Source: Stieleria varia (lineage in GTDB: Bacteria > Planctomycetota > Planctomycetia > Pirellulales > Pirellulaceae). Taken from it: a stretch of 64,000 nucleotides of DNA. Positions 55,150 to 64,000 of this stretch are shown here, piece by piece (positions within the stretch are counted from its first letter, which is position 1; each line of letters opens with the position of its first letter). The notes beneath the pieces were generated by a model. That model was not told the DNA's origin. It saw nothing but the letters and a program-made list of their open reading frames with translations, and ran no database searches. The stretch covers positions 1,302,001 through 1,366,000 of the forward strand of contig NZ_CP151726.1 in the NCBI RefSeq assembly GCF_038443385.1, read 5' to 3'. The position numbers and the translations under genes were made by a program.

Positions 55150-58112
55150 TACCAGTTGAGTGGTTCTTGCCAGGTTTTCTTTGCGACCACGAGATCGACG
55201 TCCAACACCGATCCTCCGCCAAAATTCGCGGTCAATTGAGTGGACGCGGTCATTGTACCCACTCTGGCGACCGGAACACGCAATTCACCCAACAGACTTT
55301 CAAAGGCGCCGGCGTTTTGCGGTGTCGTTTCGACGAGAAATCTGGTGTTGGACTCGCTGAACAGCAGTTCCGGGGCGGACAAACCGGTTTGGGCGATCCC
55401 GGCGACCGCGTCAAGGTCCAGCGTCATCCCCAAGCCGCCGGCCATCGCCATCTCGGTCGCCGCCGCCGCCAAACCGCCTTCGCTCAAGTCATGGCAGGAC
55501 CGGACGAGCGAATTCTGGATGGCGCGGTGAACAGCGGCAAAGGTCGCCTTGGCACGCTCGGGGTCCACGGCGGGCACGTTGCCCCCTGAAAGTCCTCGGA
55601 CGAGTGCAAAGTGCGACCCGCCCAACTCGGCTTTCGTCTCACCCACCAAGAAAACCATGTTGCCTGCCGCTTTCGCGTCCATCGTGACGGCTTTGGAAAC
55701 GTCGTCGATCTGCCCCATCGCACTGATCAACAGGCTCGGTGGGATCGCAATGGTCTGCTTGTCACCACTGGCGTCGTGGTAGCTGAACTCGTTGTTCAAA
55801 CTGTCTTTGCCGCTGACGAACGGAGTCCCCAACGCGACGGCGAGGTCCTGGCAAGCGATCGCGGCGCGGACGAGCGACCCGAGTGTTTCGGCGCGATCGG
55901 TGTAGCCCCAGCAGAAGTTATCCAGGATCGCGATCTTTGACGGATCGGCTCCGACGGCCACCGCATTCCTCATGGCTTCGTCGATCGCGGAGGTCGCCAT
56001 GTGATAGGTGTCAAAATCGCCGAAGTGTGGGTTCATTCCACAGGAGATCACCAATCCGCGATTACTGGTCAACAGCGGTCGGATCACCGCAGCATCACCT
56101 GGTCCGTCACATTGCGGTCCGACAAGCGGTTTGACCACGCTGCCGCCTTGGACTTCGTGATCATATTGGCGAATCACCCAATGCTTGCTGGCAACGTTGA
56201 GGCTGCCCATGATGCCCAACAATGTTTGACTGTTTTGATCACAACTGAGTGCCGGCACGTTCAGCGGTTGTTGTTTCGGCGGGTTGTAAACCGCGTCGCG
56301 GATCACCGGTGGACGTCCGTCGTGCAAAAATTCCATCGACAGATCGCCCACGGTTTCGCCGTGATAGGTCAACAGCAAGCGTCCGGTGGGTGCAAAGCGA
56401 CCCAGTACGGCGACTTCCACGCCTTCGCTTTCGCACAACTGACGCAGCTCATCCCATTTTTCTTGTGGGACGGCGAGCACCATTCGCTCTTGTGCTTCCG
56501 AAATCCAAATTTCGGTGTACGAAAGTCCGTCGTATTTCAGCGGTGCCTTGTCCAACCAGACTTCCGCCCCGACGCCTTCGCCCATCTCGCCCACGGCGCT
56601 GGAGAAACCGCCGGCGCCGCAATCGGTGACCGCGTGGTACAAGCCCCTGTCGCGCGCTTGCAGCAACACATCAAGTACCATTTTTTCCGTGATGGCGTTG
56701 CCGATCTGAACGGCACCGCCAGAAAGTGATTCGGATTCGCTGGTCAGTTCAGCGGAACTGAACGTCGCGCCGTGAATGCCGTCTCGTCCGGTTCGTCCGC
56801 CCATGGCGACGATCAAATCCTCTGCGTGAACTTTCTTGTCTTCCATCCCGACCGGAATCATGCCAACGTTGCCACAGTAGACCAGCGGGTTGCCCAGGTA
56901 ACGCTTGTCGAAATACACCGCGCCATTGACCGTGGGGATCCCCATTCGGTTGCCGTAGTCGCGAACACCCGAGACGACGCCTTTCATGACGCGACGCGGA
57001 TGCAAAACGCCGGGCGGCAATTCGTCCGCGGGTGTGTCCGGTGGCGCGAAACAGAACACATCGGTGTTGCACACGGGTTTGGCACCCATGCCGGTTCCCA
57101 TCGGGTCGCGGATCACGCCGCCGATGCCCGTGTTGGCACCCCCGTACGGTTCCAACGCCGAAGGGTGATTGTGCGTTTCGACTTTGAAACACGCGTGGTA
57201 CTGATCATCAAAAGTCACCACGCCCGCGTTGTCTTTGAACACACTGACGCACCAGTCGTCTTCGCCAAGCGTTTTGCGAATCGATTGCGTGGCGGCAAAG
57301 ATCGTTTCCTTGAGCATGTTGTCGTACTGGCGTTCGTCAGCATTGGGCGTCCCACTTGCGTCCACGCCACGATAGTGAATCCGACCGGCCAAGGTCTTGT
57401 GGCTGCAGTGTTCCGACCATGTCTGTGCAACCGATTCCAGCTCGATGTCGGTCGGGTCGCGTCCGATGGAGAGGAAGTGGTCGCGGATGGTCTGCATCTC
57501 GACCAGCGTCAGATAGAGCTGGCCTTCACGGGAAAGTCTTTCCAAGGCCACGTCGTCCAGATCACGAATCGGAACGGTGATCAATTCAAAGTCGTACGCG
57601 GCGCCGACATCGAGCTGATCCATGTTCAACGCCCCGGTGACGACTTGCTCGATCGAGTCGTTCGACAAAGCGCGTCGACAAATCGTTTGGAATGATTCAT
57701 CGTCCAGATCGCTGATCCAGTACTTTCGCATCGTCCGAACGGCTTGGACATCGAATCCGATATCCCGCGCGGCGCTGATCGTGCTGGCCGCCACCGGGTC
57801 CATCACCCCCGGCTTTGGCAACACGTTGACCAAACGGACTTGATCGCTGGCGATCGATGGCGGCGGGGCGTTGAGTATTTCTTGGCCGGCGATGGCGACG
57901 ACCGACCGCTCGGTGACCGAGTCGCTGAGCAGGGTTTCCGCCAACTGAGTGGCCTGCTCGATGCCAAAGTCGCCTTGGACCAAAAAACCTCTCGCGAACA
58001 CGACCGACACATCGTCCCCGAGCCCCAGCTCGTGGATTTCTTCGCTGGTGCGTGCACCGTCTCGGTCAACTTGGTTCTCGGCCGGGTAGATATCGATTTG
58101 CCAGAGCGGCAT
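55149..58112 (-). CDS. purL: Phosphoribosylformylglycinamidine synthase, PurS-PurL fused form
   Basis: 987 residues. The first about 190 residues look like tandem PurS-type domains ([40 protein letters not shown]), and the rest is Pur[44 protein letters not shown]-type [14 protein letters not shown] and the second half with [12 protein letters not shown] and [12 protein letters not shown]. There is no C-terminal glutaminase domain, so a separate PurQ, not seen here, must supply ammonia. It makes FGAM in purine synthesis. It is first in a short unit with the ferredoxin-like gene. Confidence 0.93.
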   Translation of the reverse strand: MPLWQIDIYPAENQVDRDGARTSEEIHELGLGDDVSVVFARGFLVQGDFGIEQATQLAETLLSDSVTERSVVAIAGQEILNAPPPSIASDQVRLVNVLPKPGVMDPVAASTISAARDIGFDVQAVRTMRKYWISDLDDESFQTICRRALSNDSIEQVVTGALNMDQLDVGAAYDFELITVPIRDLDDVALERLSREGQLYLTLVEMQTIRDHFLSIGRDPTDIELESVAQTWSEHCSHKTLAGRIHYRGVDASGTPNADERQYDNMLKETIFAATQSIRKTLGEDDWCVSVFKDNAGVVTFDDQYHACFKVETHNHPSALEPYGGANTGIGGVIRDPMGTGMGAKPVCNTDVFCFAPPDTPADELPPGVLHPRRVMKGVVSGVRDYGNRMGIPTVNGAVYFDKRYLGNPLVYCGNVGMIPVGMEDKKVHAEDLIVAMGGRTGRDGIHGATFSSAELTSESESLSGGAVQIGNAITEKMVLDVLLQARDRGLYHAVTDCGAGGFSSAVGEMGEGVGAEVWLDKAPLKYDGLSYTEIWISEAQERMVLAVPQEKWDELRQLCESEGVEVAVLGRFAPTGRLLLTYHGETVGDLSMEFLHDGRPPVIRDAVYNPPKQQPLNVPALSCDQNSQTLLGIMGSLNVASKHWVIRQYDHEVQGGSVVKPLVGPQCDGPGDAAVIRPLLTSNRGLVISCGMNPHFGDFDTYHMATSAIDEAMRNAVAVGADPSKIAILDNFCWGYTDRAETLGSLVRAAIACQDLAVALGTPFVSGKDSLNNEFSYHDASGDKQTIAIPPSLLISAMGQIDDVSKAVTMDAKAAGNMVFLVGETKAELGGSHFALVRGLSGGNVPAVDPERAKATFAAVHRAIQNSLVRSCHDLSEGGLAAAATEMAMAGGLGMTLDLDAVAGIAQTGLSAPELLFSESNTRFLVETTPQNAGAFESLLGELRVPVARVGTMTASTQLTANFGGGSVLDVDLVVAKKTWQEPLNW

Positions 58113-58198
58113 GGTTCAGATTCCTGCGGTGGACTGGTGGGTCAACAGGCCGGCAATCTTAGCGAACCGGCGGCGTTTGACGAACCAGTGGCGATTTT

Positions 58199-58260
58199 CC
58201 ACGTAGCCGCGTCTCTCCGAGACGCGAAACTTCGAGCCTCGGAGAGGCTCGGCTACGTGA
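58199..58260. repeat. Inverted repeat upstream of purL
   Basis: Outer arms CACGTAGCCG and CGGCTACGTG enclose inner GCGTCTCTCCGAGACGC and CGAGCCTCGGAGAGGCTCG palindromes, making a cruciform-capable block between purL and the proline-rich gene. A similar GCGTCTC motif is at 23309-23330. Confidence 0.6.
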
Positions 58261-58283
58261 TTTGGAGAGAACTCACAGCGAAT

Positions 58284-58613
58284 TCACCAGGCCGTTGGCA
58301 GGCCGGGGTTTCCGGGATAGCCACCGCCGCCGCAGCTTGGGGGAGGGCAAACCGGGGGTTGTGGCGGAAACACGGGCGGATAAACCGGAGGCGTGTAAGG
58401 CGGAATGTACGGAGGACAGACGGGCGGTTTGGGATGGCAAATCGGCGGGTGTCCGGGTGGATTCCAGTTCGGGGGCGGCGTGGGCAGCCATTGCTGGCCT
58501 CCGCCGCCGCCTCCGACACCTTGCCAGCCTCCGGGAAAGCCGGCCTCTGCGGTGGCGGAAGCGACGAACATCAGGGTGAAAGCAAATACGGTAAGAGCAG
58601 CAAGGCGTTTCAT
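58284..58613 (-). CDS. Secreted Pro/Gly-rich small protein, copy 1
   Basis: About 109 residues from the ATG at 58613. A signal peptide (MKRLAALTVFAFTLMFVASATAEA) precedes a short Gly-rich stretch (GVGGGGGGQQW). A long proline-rich repeat follows with Cys residues at intervals (PPICHPKPPVCPPYIPPY, PPQPPVCPPPSCGGGG). It looks like a structural envelope protein. A second, almost identical copy is at 60582-60911. A GTG at 58661 gives a longer reading with no added support. Confidence 0.7.
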   Translation of the reverse strand: MKRLAALTVFAFTLMFVASATAEAGFPGGWQGVGGGGGGQQWLPTPPPNWNPPGHPPICHPKPPVCPPYIPPYTPPVYPPVFPPQPPVCPPPSCGGGGYPGNPGLPTAW

Positions 58614-58709
58614 CGTTGGGGTCCATGAAAGAAAGGGTTCAGTGTGGTTTTCGTTAGCCACACGTACCTGCGTCGGAACTGCAAAAACCCCTCAACCGTT
58701 TTCCAGAAA
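58284..58709. repeat. Duplicated segment, copy 1 (partner at 60582-61004)
   Basis: About 426 bp containing the whole proline-rich gene plus about 96 bp of upstream sequence. It is nearly identical to 60582-61004 except for a small divergent patch just before the ATG (58627-58650 against 60925-60945) and a Gln/His codon change. The shared sequence stops at TTCCAGAAA on the right side of both copies. Confidence 0.88.
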
Positions 58710-58767
58710 TACTTTGGACACCCTGGTCGATGCACCCCAACAAGCGTCCGCCTGCTTGTCGCATTTG

Positions 58768-59985
58768 TCTGATTGATGTGTCCGAAACGCAACTGAAAAG
58801 AGATGTGTCACGCGAAGACGCGAAGGCGCGAAGAACATAGGCCACCTTCGCGCCTTCGCGACTTCGCGTGAGCCCATCACCAATCCGGCGAGCGACTGAG
58901 TCAGGGGACTCTCACTCCAGGAAAACTTGTGACGCGACTGTCGGTCGCATTTGTCTGATTGATGTGTCCGAAATGCAATCGGAAACAGATGTGTCACGCG
59001 AAGACGCGAAGGCGCGAAGAACATAGGCCACCTTCGCGCCTTCGCGACTTCGCGTGAGCCCATCAGCGATCCGGCGAGCGACTGAGTCAGGGGACTCTCA
59101 TTCCAGGAAAACTTGTGACGCGACTGTCGGTCGCATTTGTCTGATTGATGTGTCCGAAATGCAATCGGAAACAGATGTGTCACGCGAAGACGCGAAGGCG
59201 CGAAGAACATAGGCCACCTTCGCGCCTTCGCGACTTCGCGTGAGCCCATCACCAATCCGGCGAGCGACTGAGTCAGGGGACTCTCATTCCAGGAAAACTT
59301 GTGACGCGACTGTCGGTCGCATTTGTCTGATTGATGTGTCCGAAATGCAACTGAAAAGAGATGTGTCACGCGAAGGCGCGAAGAACATAGGCCACCTTCG
59401 CGCCTTCGCGACTTCGCGTGAGCCCATCACCAATCCGGCGAGCGACTGAGTCAGGGGACTCTCACTCCAGGAAAACTTGTGACGCGACTGTCGGTCGCAT
59501 TTGTCTGATTGATGTGTCCGAAATGCAACTGAAAAGAGATGTGTCACGCGAAGGCGCGAAGGCGCGAAGAACATAGGCCACCTTCGCGCCTTCGCGACTT
59601 CGCGTGAGCCCATCACCAATCCGGCGAGCGACTGAGTCAGGGGACTCTCACTCCAGGAAAACTTGTGACGCGACTGTCGGTCGCATTTGTCTGATTGATG
59701 TGTCCGAAACGCAACTGAAAAGAAATGTGTCACGCGAAGACGCGAAGGCGCGAAAAACATAGGCCACCTTCGCGCCTTCGCGTCTTCGCGTGAGCCCATC
59801 AGCGATCCGGCGAGCGACTGAGTCAGGGGACTCTCATTCCAGGAAAACTTGTGACGCGTCTGCTTGTCGCATTTGTCTGATTGATGTGTCCGAAACGCAA
59901 TCGGAAAGAGATGTGTCACGCGAAGACGCGAAGAAATTAGGCACCTTCGCGCCTTCGCGTGAGCCTATTACCAATCCGCCGTGAG
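58768..59985. repeat. Tandem array of 186-bp units (about 6.5 copies)
   Basis: Units begin with TCTGATTGATGTGTCCGAAA at 58768, 58954, 59140, 59326, 59504, 59690 and 59876. Five spacings are 186 bp and one is 178 bp, because an 8-bp GACGCGAA unit is missing. Each unit holds a hairpin with CACGCGAAG..CGCGAAGG and CCTTCGCGCC..CTTCGCGTG arms. 186 is a multiple of three, so the minus strand shows long open frames; these have no start signal and break at the 178-bp step. The array is not a CRISPR, because there are no unique spacers. Confidence 0.95.
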
Positions 59986-60155
59986 ACCTCCTCAGTAGAC
60001 ACGAGAAGGATTGTCACATGGTCTGTTGCGGATCTATCGATTGGAATTGATTCCAATCAAGGTTTCTGGAAATCGCTTTCTCCATTCCAGTCGTATAGAA
60101 TCTCTCGCATTTCAGGTTCCTGAAACCTTCGTCCAACGTAAAAAGGCCATCTGTT

Positions 60156-60557
60156 ATGACTGAGAACGAAATCGGAAAGATCATCGTCGACTGCGCTTAC
60201 AAAGTTCATGTCACACTGGGACCGGGATTGCTTGAGACGGTTTACGAAGTCGCCTTGCTTCACGAAATCCGAAAACACAATTTGCGTGCCGAACGACAGA
60301 TTCCCATTCCTATCGTGTACGACAACATCGCATTCGACGAAGGATTCCGAGCAGACATCATTGTCGAAGATTTGGTCATCATTGAATTGAAGTCGGTGGA
60401 GGCGATCCTTAGAGTTCACAAGAAGCAATTGCTTACCTATCTTCGCCTCGCCGACAAAAGACTCGGATATCTGATCAACTTTGGTGACGAATTGATCAAG
60501 GATGGAATCTCACGGATCTCCAACGGTGCGGAGGACTGGGGCACGCGAAGTCGCTAA
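60156..60557 (+). CDS. GxxExxY family protein (PD-(D/E)XK-like)
   Basis: 133 residues. The name-giving motif is G24-LLE27-TVY30 (GPGLLETVYE), and the nuclease-like core follows with FRADIIVEDLVIIELKSVE (Asp, Glu and Lys placed as in PD-(D/E)XK). The function of this family is not established; an endonuclease-like role is possible. The last codons GTRSR are written by GGCACGCGAAGTCGC, the same word that forms the hairpin of the 186-bp array immediately upstream. It sits between the array and the second proline-rich gene copy. Confidence 0.82.
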   Translation: MTENEIGKIIVDCAYKVHVTLGPGLLETVYEVALLHEIRKHNLRAERQIPIPIVYDNIAFDEGFRADIIVEDLVIIELKSVEAILRVHKKQLLTYLRLADKRLGYLINFGDELIKDGISRISNGAEDWGTRSR

Positions 60558-60581
60558 TCGATCAGCAACCGACTGGGCGAC

Positions 60582-60911
60582 TCACCAGGCCGTTGGCAGG
60601 CCGGGGTTTCCGGGATAGCCACCGCCGCCGCAGCTTGGGGGAGGGCAAACCGGGGGGTGTGGCGGAAACACGGGCGGATAAACCGGAGGCGTGTAAGGCG
60701 GAATGTACGGAGGACAGACGGGCGGTTTGGGATGGCAAATCGGCGGGTGTCCGGGTGGATTCCAGTTCGGGGGCGGCGTGGGCAGCCATTGCTGGCCTCC
60801 GCCGCCGCCTCCGACACCTTGCCAGCCTCCGGGAAAGCCGGCCTCTGCGGTGGCGGAAGCGACGAACATCAGGGTGAAAGCAAATACGGTAAGAGCAGCA
60901 AGGCGTTTCAT
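60582..60911 (-). CDS. Secreted Pro/Gly-rich small protein, copy 2
   Basis: About 109 residues, the same protein as at 58284-58613 with a His for Gln change in PPHPPVCPP. Signal peptide, Gly stretch and Pro/Cys repeat are all intact, so both copies can be functional. The upstream 20 bp differ from copy 1, but the further upstream sequence (60946-61004) is shared, so a common promoter is possible. Confidence 0.7.
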   Translation of the reverse strand: MKRLAALTVFAFTLMFVASATAEAGFPGGWQGVGGGGGGQQWLPTPPPNWNPPGHPPICHPKPPVCPPYIPPYTPPVYPPVFPPHPPVCPPPSCGGGGYPGNPGLPTAW

Positions 60912-61004
60912 CGTTGGGGTCCTTGTCAGGAGGTAAGTGTGGTTATCGTTAGCCACACGTACCTGCGTCGGAACTGCAAAAACCCCTCAACCGTTTTCCA
61001 GAAA
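60582..61004. repeat. Duplicated segment, copy 2
   Basis: Direct-orientation partner of 58284-58709. The two copies enclose about 1.9 kb with the 186-bp array and the GxxExxY gene, which looks like an insertion or a segmental duplication. Confidence 0.88.
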
Positions 61005-61162
61005 AATCTTTCTCGCCGCGGCTCTAACGCTGAGTCGCGGACCGAGCCCTCAGCGACATCTGTTCAGAGATCCGTGTTCGATCGGGTAAAAACCAATGTT
61101 GTGGAAAAACTAAACATTTCGTATTTTGCGTGATTGAATCCACAGGGATGTGCCCCAAAATC

Positions 61163-62086
61163 ATGAAATATGACTCTCGCCCAGCCGCCGGCCATTCGTT
61201 GGCCATTTCCCAGCGTGGTGCGTTCACGGTCCTGGAACTGCTGGTGACCATCGCCGTCATCAGCATCTTGGTCGCCCTTGTCTTACCCGCGTTGGGTGCT
61301 GCTCGCGAAACCACCCGACGCATTCAATGCACCGATCATATGCGTGAGATCGGACTGGCGATGCAAAACCATCATGCCGCTAAGAGGACTTTACCGGTCG
61401 GCTGGACGATTGAACCGAGCGGCTCATCTGCATACGGCTGGGCTGTGCCTCTGCTGCCCTACCTGGAACAAAGCTCACTGGCAAACCGAATCGACATGAG
61501 CCTGCCTCTGGATGAGGCACGCAACGATCATGCCCGATCAACTGCACTGACGGTCATGCTATGCCCGTCTGACATCACCGAACCGATGTTCACTCTGTAT
61601 CGAGATGGCGAGCACGAAGACGAGAACGAAACGTCACGTGGGTTGCCGCTGCAACAGCTGTCGACTGCAATGACGCCCGCGTTGATGACGCTACCCACGG
61701 TAAACTATGTCGGCATTTTCGGCACCATCGAGTCCGACGACGACATTCCGGCACCGGTTGGCGATGGAGCGTTTATCGAGAATCGTCCTGTGCGGTTTCG
61801 CGATTTCGCCCGCGGCACCTCGAACACGATCATCGTCGGCGAACGCACGATGGCTCAGGTGCCGTCCACTTGGATCGGCATCAGCCTCGCGGGCGAGGAC
61901 GCGGCAGCCCGCTTGGTCGGTTCGGCCCTGCAAGGCATCAACCATCCGCTCGCCGACGAATGCGATCACTCAAGTCGCCATCCAGGTGGAGCCAATTTTC
62001 TTTGGGGCGATGGTCACGTTTCATTTGTGACCGAAAATGTCGATCTGCAGGTATATCATCGCTGGGCCAAACTCAGAGACAACTGA
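61163..62086 (+). CDS. DUF1559 family prepilin-like protein
   Basis: About 307 residues. The N-terminus carries a type IV prepilin cleavage/methylation motif (RGAFTVLELLVTIAVISILVALVLPAL, cleavage before Phe, Glu at position +5). The DUF1559 body follows (CTDHMREIGLAMQNHH, YGWAVPLLPYLEQ, MLCPSD) and ends with the family's H-x-GGANFLWGDGHVSF motif. Such proteins are numerous in planctomycetes and probably build pilin or pseudopilin fibres. Start codons at 61130 (GTG) and 61148 are alternatives. BlaI and M56 genes follow. Confidence 0.88.
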   Translation: MKYDSRPAAGHSLAISQRGAFTVLELLVTIAVISILVALVLPALGAARETTRRIQCTDHMREIGLAMQNHHAAKRTLPVGWTIEPSGSSAYGWAVPLLPYLEQSSLANRIDMSLPLDEARNDHARSTALTVMLCPSDITEPMFTLYRDGEHEDENETSRGLPLQQLSTAMTPALMTLPTVNYVGIFGTIESDDDIPAPVGDGAFIENRPVRFRDFARGTSNTIIVGERTMAQVPSTWIGISLAGEDAAARLVGSALQGINHPLADECDHSSRHPGGANFLWGDGHVSFVTENVDLQVYHRWAKLRDN

Positions 62087-62143
62087 AGAGCCTTGCAACT
62101 CCGCAAGTACGAAACACGCTCCGACCTACTATTGCACACCACC

Positions 62144-62527
62144 ATGCCACGATCCAAGAAACGCTATGAATTGACCAAGTGTGAAGCCGAAGTCATGGAC
62201 GTGGTCTGGGAACGAGGGACATTGACCGTCAATGACGTCTTGGAAGCGATTGACCGTGATCTTGCATACACCACCGTCATGACGACGTTGAGGATCCTGG
62301 AAACAAAGAAGATCGTTCGTCGTGGCAAGAAAGTTGGCCGCGCGTACAGCTACAGCGCCAGGGTTTCTCGCGAACAAGTCCGCGAAGGCATGGTCAAGTC
62401 ATTGGCAGATCAGTTGTTCGGAGGCTCTGTTCGATCACTCGTTTTGAATCTTCTCGAATCCGATGTCGTTTCGGCGGAAGACATCGAGGCGGTCAAAAAG
62501 GCCGCAGCCAAGCTCGGGGATAAGTGA
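62144..62527 (+). CDS. blaI: BlaI/MecI/CopY family transcriptional repressor
   Basis: About 127 residues from the ATG at 62144. The winged-helix DNA-binding domain is clear: LTKCEAEVMDVVWERGTLTVNDVLEAI, LAYTTVMTTLRILETKKIVRRGKKVGRAYSYSA. The C-terminal helix (VKSLADQLFGGSVRSLVLNLLES) gives dimerisation. It represses genes until cleaved or released by a BlaR1-type sensor; here the M56 gene starts within its stop codon (TGATG). Its targets are unknown and need not be beta-lactamase. Confidence 0.9.
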   Translation: MPRSKKRYELTKCEAEVMDVVWERGTLTVNDVLEAIDRDLAYTTVMTTLRILETKKIVRRGKKVGRAYSYSARVSREQVREGMVKSLADQLFGGSVRSLVLNLLESDVVSAEDIEAVKKAAAKLGDK

Positions 62528-63630
62528 TGGACGCTCGCTTGGCCTTCGAAGTCGCCAGCACGCTGTGCTTGCATGTCACGGTCGTGATCGCAGTCGCGTT
62601 CATGCTTCAACACTGGATCAATGATGCCCGTTGGGGATGTCGGCTTTGGACCACGTGCTTCATTTCCGTCATTGGACTGGTGGCAGGCGCACTCCTGCTG
62701 CCTCATCGCCGACTGTTCCATTTCCCCATCGACATGTCTCGCGAATCGCTGCTCAGCGTTGCTGTATGGCAAAGCCGCATCATCGCCGCACTCGCGATCA
62801 TCTGGGTAACCGGCGTCGCCGTGTCGATCCTCAGGCGATGCTCACTTTGCGTGCACCTGCTGCGATTTCTGAAACTGGAATGCTACCCGTTGGAGACCGC
62901 AAGCTTGCTGAGTCAAGTCGGAATCTCCGCTGCAGATTACCCGACGTTGTCGATCCTGACATCGAAAAGAATCCAGGGACCCTTCTGCTGGCAATTGCAT
63001 CGGCCGTTGATCGTGTTGCCGGAATTCCTGGTCGAAGATCGGAACAACGACAATACGATGCTTCAACATGTGCTACTGCATGAACTGGAGCACCTACGCA
63101 CCCAGCACCCGATCCAGCACTTTTTGCAGGGCATTTGCTCAACATTGCTCTGGTTTCATCCACTCGTGTGGTCGGCCGCACGAGATGCAGGGCTGACTCG
63201 CGAGTATCTGTGCGATGAAGTTGCTGCAAAGACGGCAGGGAAATTTGGTGCCTACCTGCGAACATTGGCGGATGTGGCCGAACGTTGCGGGACGGTTTCG
63301 TGTACCGAAGTCTCGAAAAGCACACTCGCGTTCGGCAATCAGCCGAGCGCATTGATTCGCCGCAGCAATCGATTGGTGCAGTTGGCTGAGGGCGATCCGC
63401 CAGCTTCTGGCTTGCGGTCGATCGTCGCAGTCTCGGTTCTGGTACTGTGTGCGATCGCGATTCAGCAAGTCTGGCTGCCGACCAACGCGATGGCCTCGCA
63501 ACGAAGCCGCTGGTCGCCGTGGCCGACGTGGACCGCAAACGCACTGCACCAGTTCGATGTCAATGTTCGCGACTTTGAATCCTTCGAAGATCGCGTTCAG
63601 ATGCACGAACTGCTCTATCAAGACGATTGA
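62527..63630 (+). CDS. BlaR1/MecR1-type M56 family sensor peptidase
   Basis: 367 residues. Membrane helices (about 10-30, 38-58, 82-104, 298-317) surround the zinc peptidase motif HELEH in LLHELEHLRTQHPIQHF, with the further Glu in REYLCDEVAA. BlaR1 relatives sense a signal and inactivate BlaI by proteolysis. The C-terminal penicillin-binding sensor domain of BlaR1 is absent; only about 50 residues follow the last helix. The ATG overlaps the blaI stop by one base. A GTG at 62524 could also be used. Confidence 0.88.
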   Translation: MDARLAFEVASTLCLHVTVVIAVAFMLQHWINDARWGCRLWTTCFISVIGLVAGALLLPHRRLFHFPIDMSRESLLSVAVWQSRIIAALAIIWVTGVAVSILRRCSLCVHLLRFLKLECYPLETASLLSQVGISAADYPTLSILTSKRIQGPFCWQLHRPLIVLPEFLVEDRNNDNTMLQHVLLHELEHLRTQHPIQHFLQGICSTLLWFHPLVWSAARDAGLTREYLCDEVAAKTAGKFGAYLRTLADVAERCGTVSCTEVSKSTLAFGNQPSALIRRSNRLVQLAEGDPPASGLRSIVAVSVLVLCAIAIQQVWLPTNAMASQRSRWSPWPTWTANALHQFDVNVRDFESFEDRVQMHELLYQDD

Positions 63631-63716
63631 GTCCACGTCAAAGATTCTTTTCCGCCGGGCACTCTGCTCGGTTCCGATGTGGCGAACGGTTCAGCATCAC
63701 ACGTCTCCTGACCTAG

Positions 63717-63932
63717 TGCTCAAAGTTTGGTGTTGTGTCTTTTTGGGTTTGCGCAAGTTTATGTCCCTACTGCCGGCACAGCTGGTGGCCCCAGTGAGCC
63801 TCAGGCGCTAGCCGTGGGCCTGAGGCGGATTGTGGTGCCGGCCCACGGCTAGCGTCTGAGGCTCACTTTGATTGCGATGCATGGAACGAAAACATGGACC
63901 GAAAAAACAATGTCAACCCCAAACTTTGAGCA
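63717..63932. repeat. MITE-like element, family B, copy 2
   Basis: 216 bp, inverted relative to 6050-6267. Terminal inverted repeats are TGCTCAAAGTTTGGTGTTGT and CAACCCCAAACTTTGAGCA; CTAG..TGCT / AGCA..CTAG extends them outside the ends. The centre is the same GCTAGCCGTGGGCC palindrome and 19-bp loop. It lies between the M56 gene and the right edge, and shares CTAGTG-type outer ends with family C. Confidence 0.82.
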
Positions 63933-64000
63933 GTCCAGCACTAGCCCGTTCTACTAATCTCTTAATAGTTGCTATTGCGAGGATCGCATTGAACAAAGTA
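63933..64000. other. Right edge, no feature seen
   Basis: 68 bp after the repeat, AT-richer than its surroundings. Too short to assign. Confidence 0.3.

Noticed and set aside
58692-59919. Minus-strand frames of 225 and 211 codons with 62-residue repeats
   Set aside because: They follow from a 186-bp unit (62 codons) in the tandem array, break at the 178-bp unit, have no ribosome binding site and read hairpin sequence.
58768-59985. CRISPR array
   Set aside because: Long units of about 186 bp without unique spacers and no cas genes in the window.

Overview
The window looks like chromosomal DNA of a marine planctomycete of the Pirellulaceae (Rhodopirellula/Novipirellula type). The evidence is the set of lineage-typical families: ThuA plus DUF1080 secreted hydrolase, PVC-type cytochrome dehydrogenase with HEAT repeats, DUF1559 prepilin-like protein, GxxExxY protein, BlaI/M56 pair, many secreted proteins, and short palindromic dispersed repeats between genes. 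No rRNA, tRNA, CRISPR array, phage or complete insertion sequence was recognised. The assignment is inferred from gene content, not from a database search.

Layout. 1-9 kb: 5' end of hemB (minus), a secreted ThuA/DUF1080 protein, asnB, two membrane proteins, the E2 of 2-oxoglutarate dehydrogenase, and a membrane-anchored endonuclease/exonuclease/phosphatase-fold protein whose active site looks degenerate. 9-14 kb: a large secreted glycosidase-like protein and an Ntn (choloylglycine-hydrolase type) amidase, then an unusual array of 16-bp and 14-bp repeats in opposite orientation. 14-22 kb: a periplasmic nitrate reductase locus. napD-napA-tetraheme NapB-like-NapF-like run left. A divergent tetraheme cytochrome-FeS-NrfD set runs right and probably replaces NapC/NapGH as the quinol-oxidising unit.

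22-29 kb: small secreted proteins (DUF1579, beta-propeller, BON), a large secreted hypothetical protein, and a membrane-anchored TAXI binding protein. 29-41 kb: a housekeeping block on plus: purA, uppS, cdsA, then phoH, 7TM-HD phosphohydrolase, ybeY and corC-like, then a lipoprotein, a sigma factor and a flippase-like protein. 41-49 kb (minus): PVC-type dehydrogenase, two adjacent caspase-like genes (one with an intact His/Cys dyad, one with both residues replaced), a diheme cytochrome lipoprotein and gltX. 49-58 kb: Uma2 nuclease, TPR protein, YbjN protein, metallophosphoesterase, SixA, a ferredoxin-like protein and purL. 58-61 kb: a proline-rich secreted protein present in two almost identical copies on either side of a 186-bp tandem array and a GxxExxY gene. 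61-64 kb: DUF1559 prepilin, BlaI repressor and M56 sensor protease.

The most unusual points are the active/pseudo caspase pair, the NapC-less nitrate reductase with a tetraheme NapB-like subunit, the repeat/GxxExxY/duplication cluster at 58-61 kb, three families of MITE-like intergenic elements, and three genes whose stop codon lies inside a repeat.
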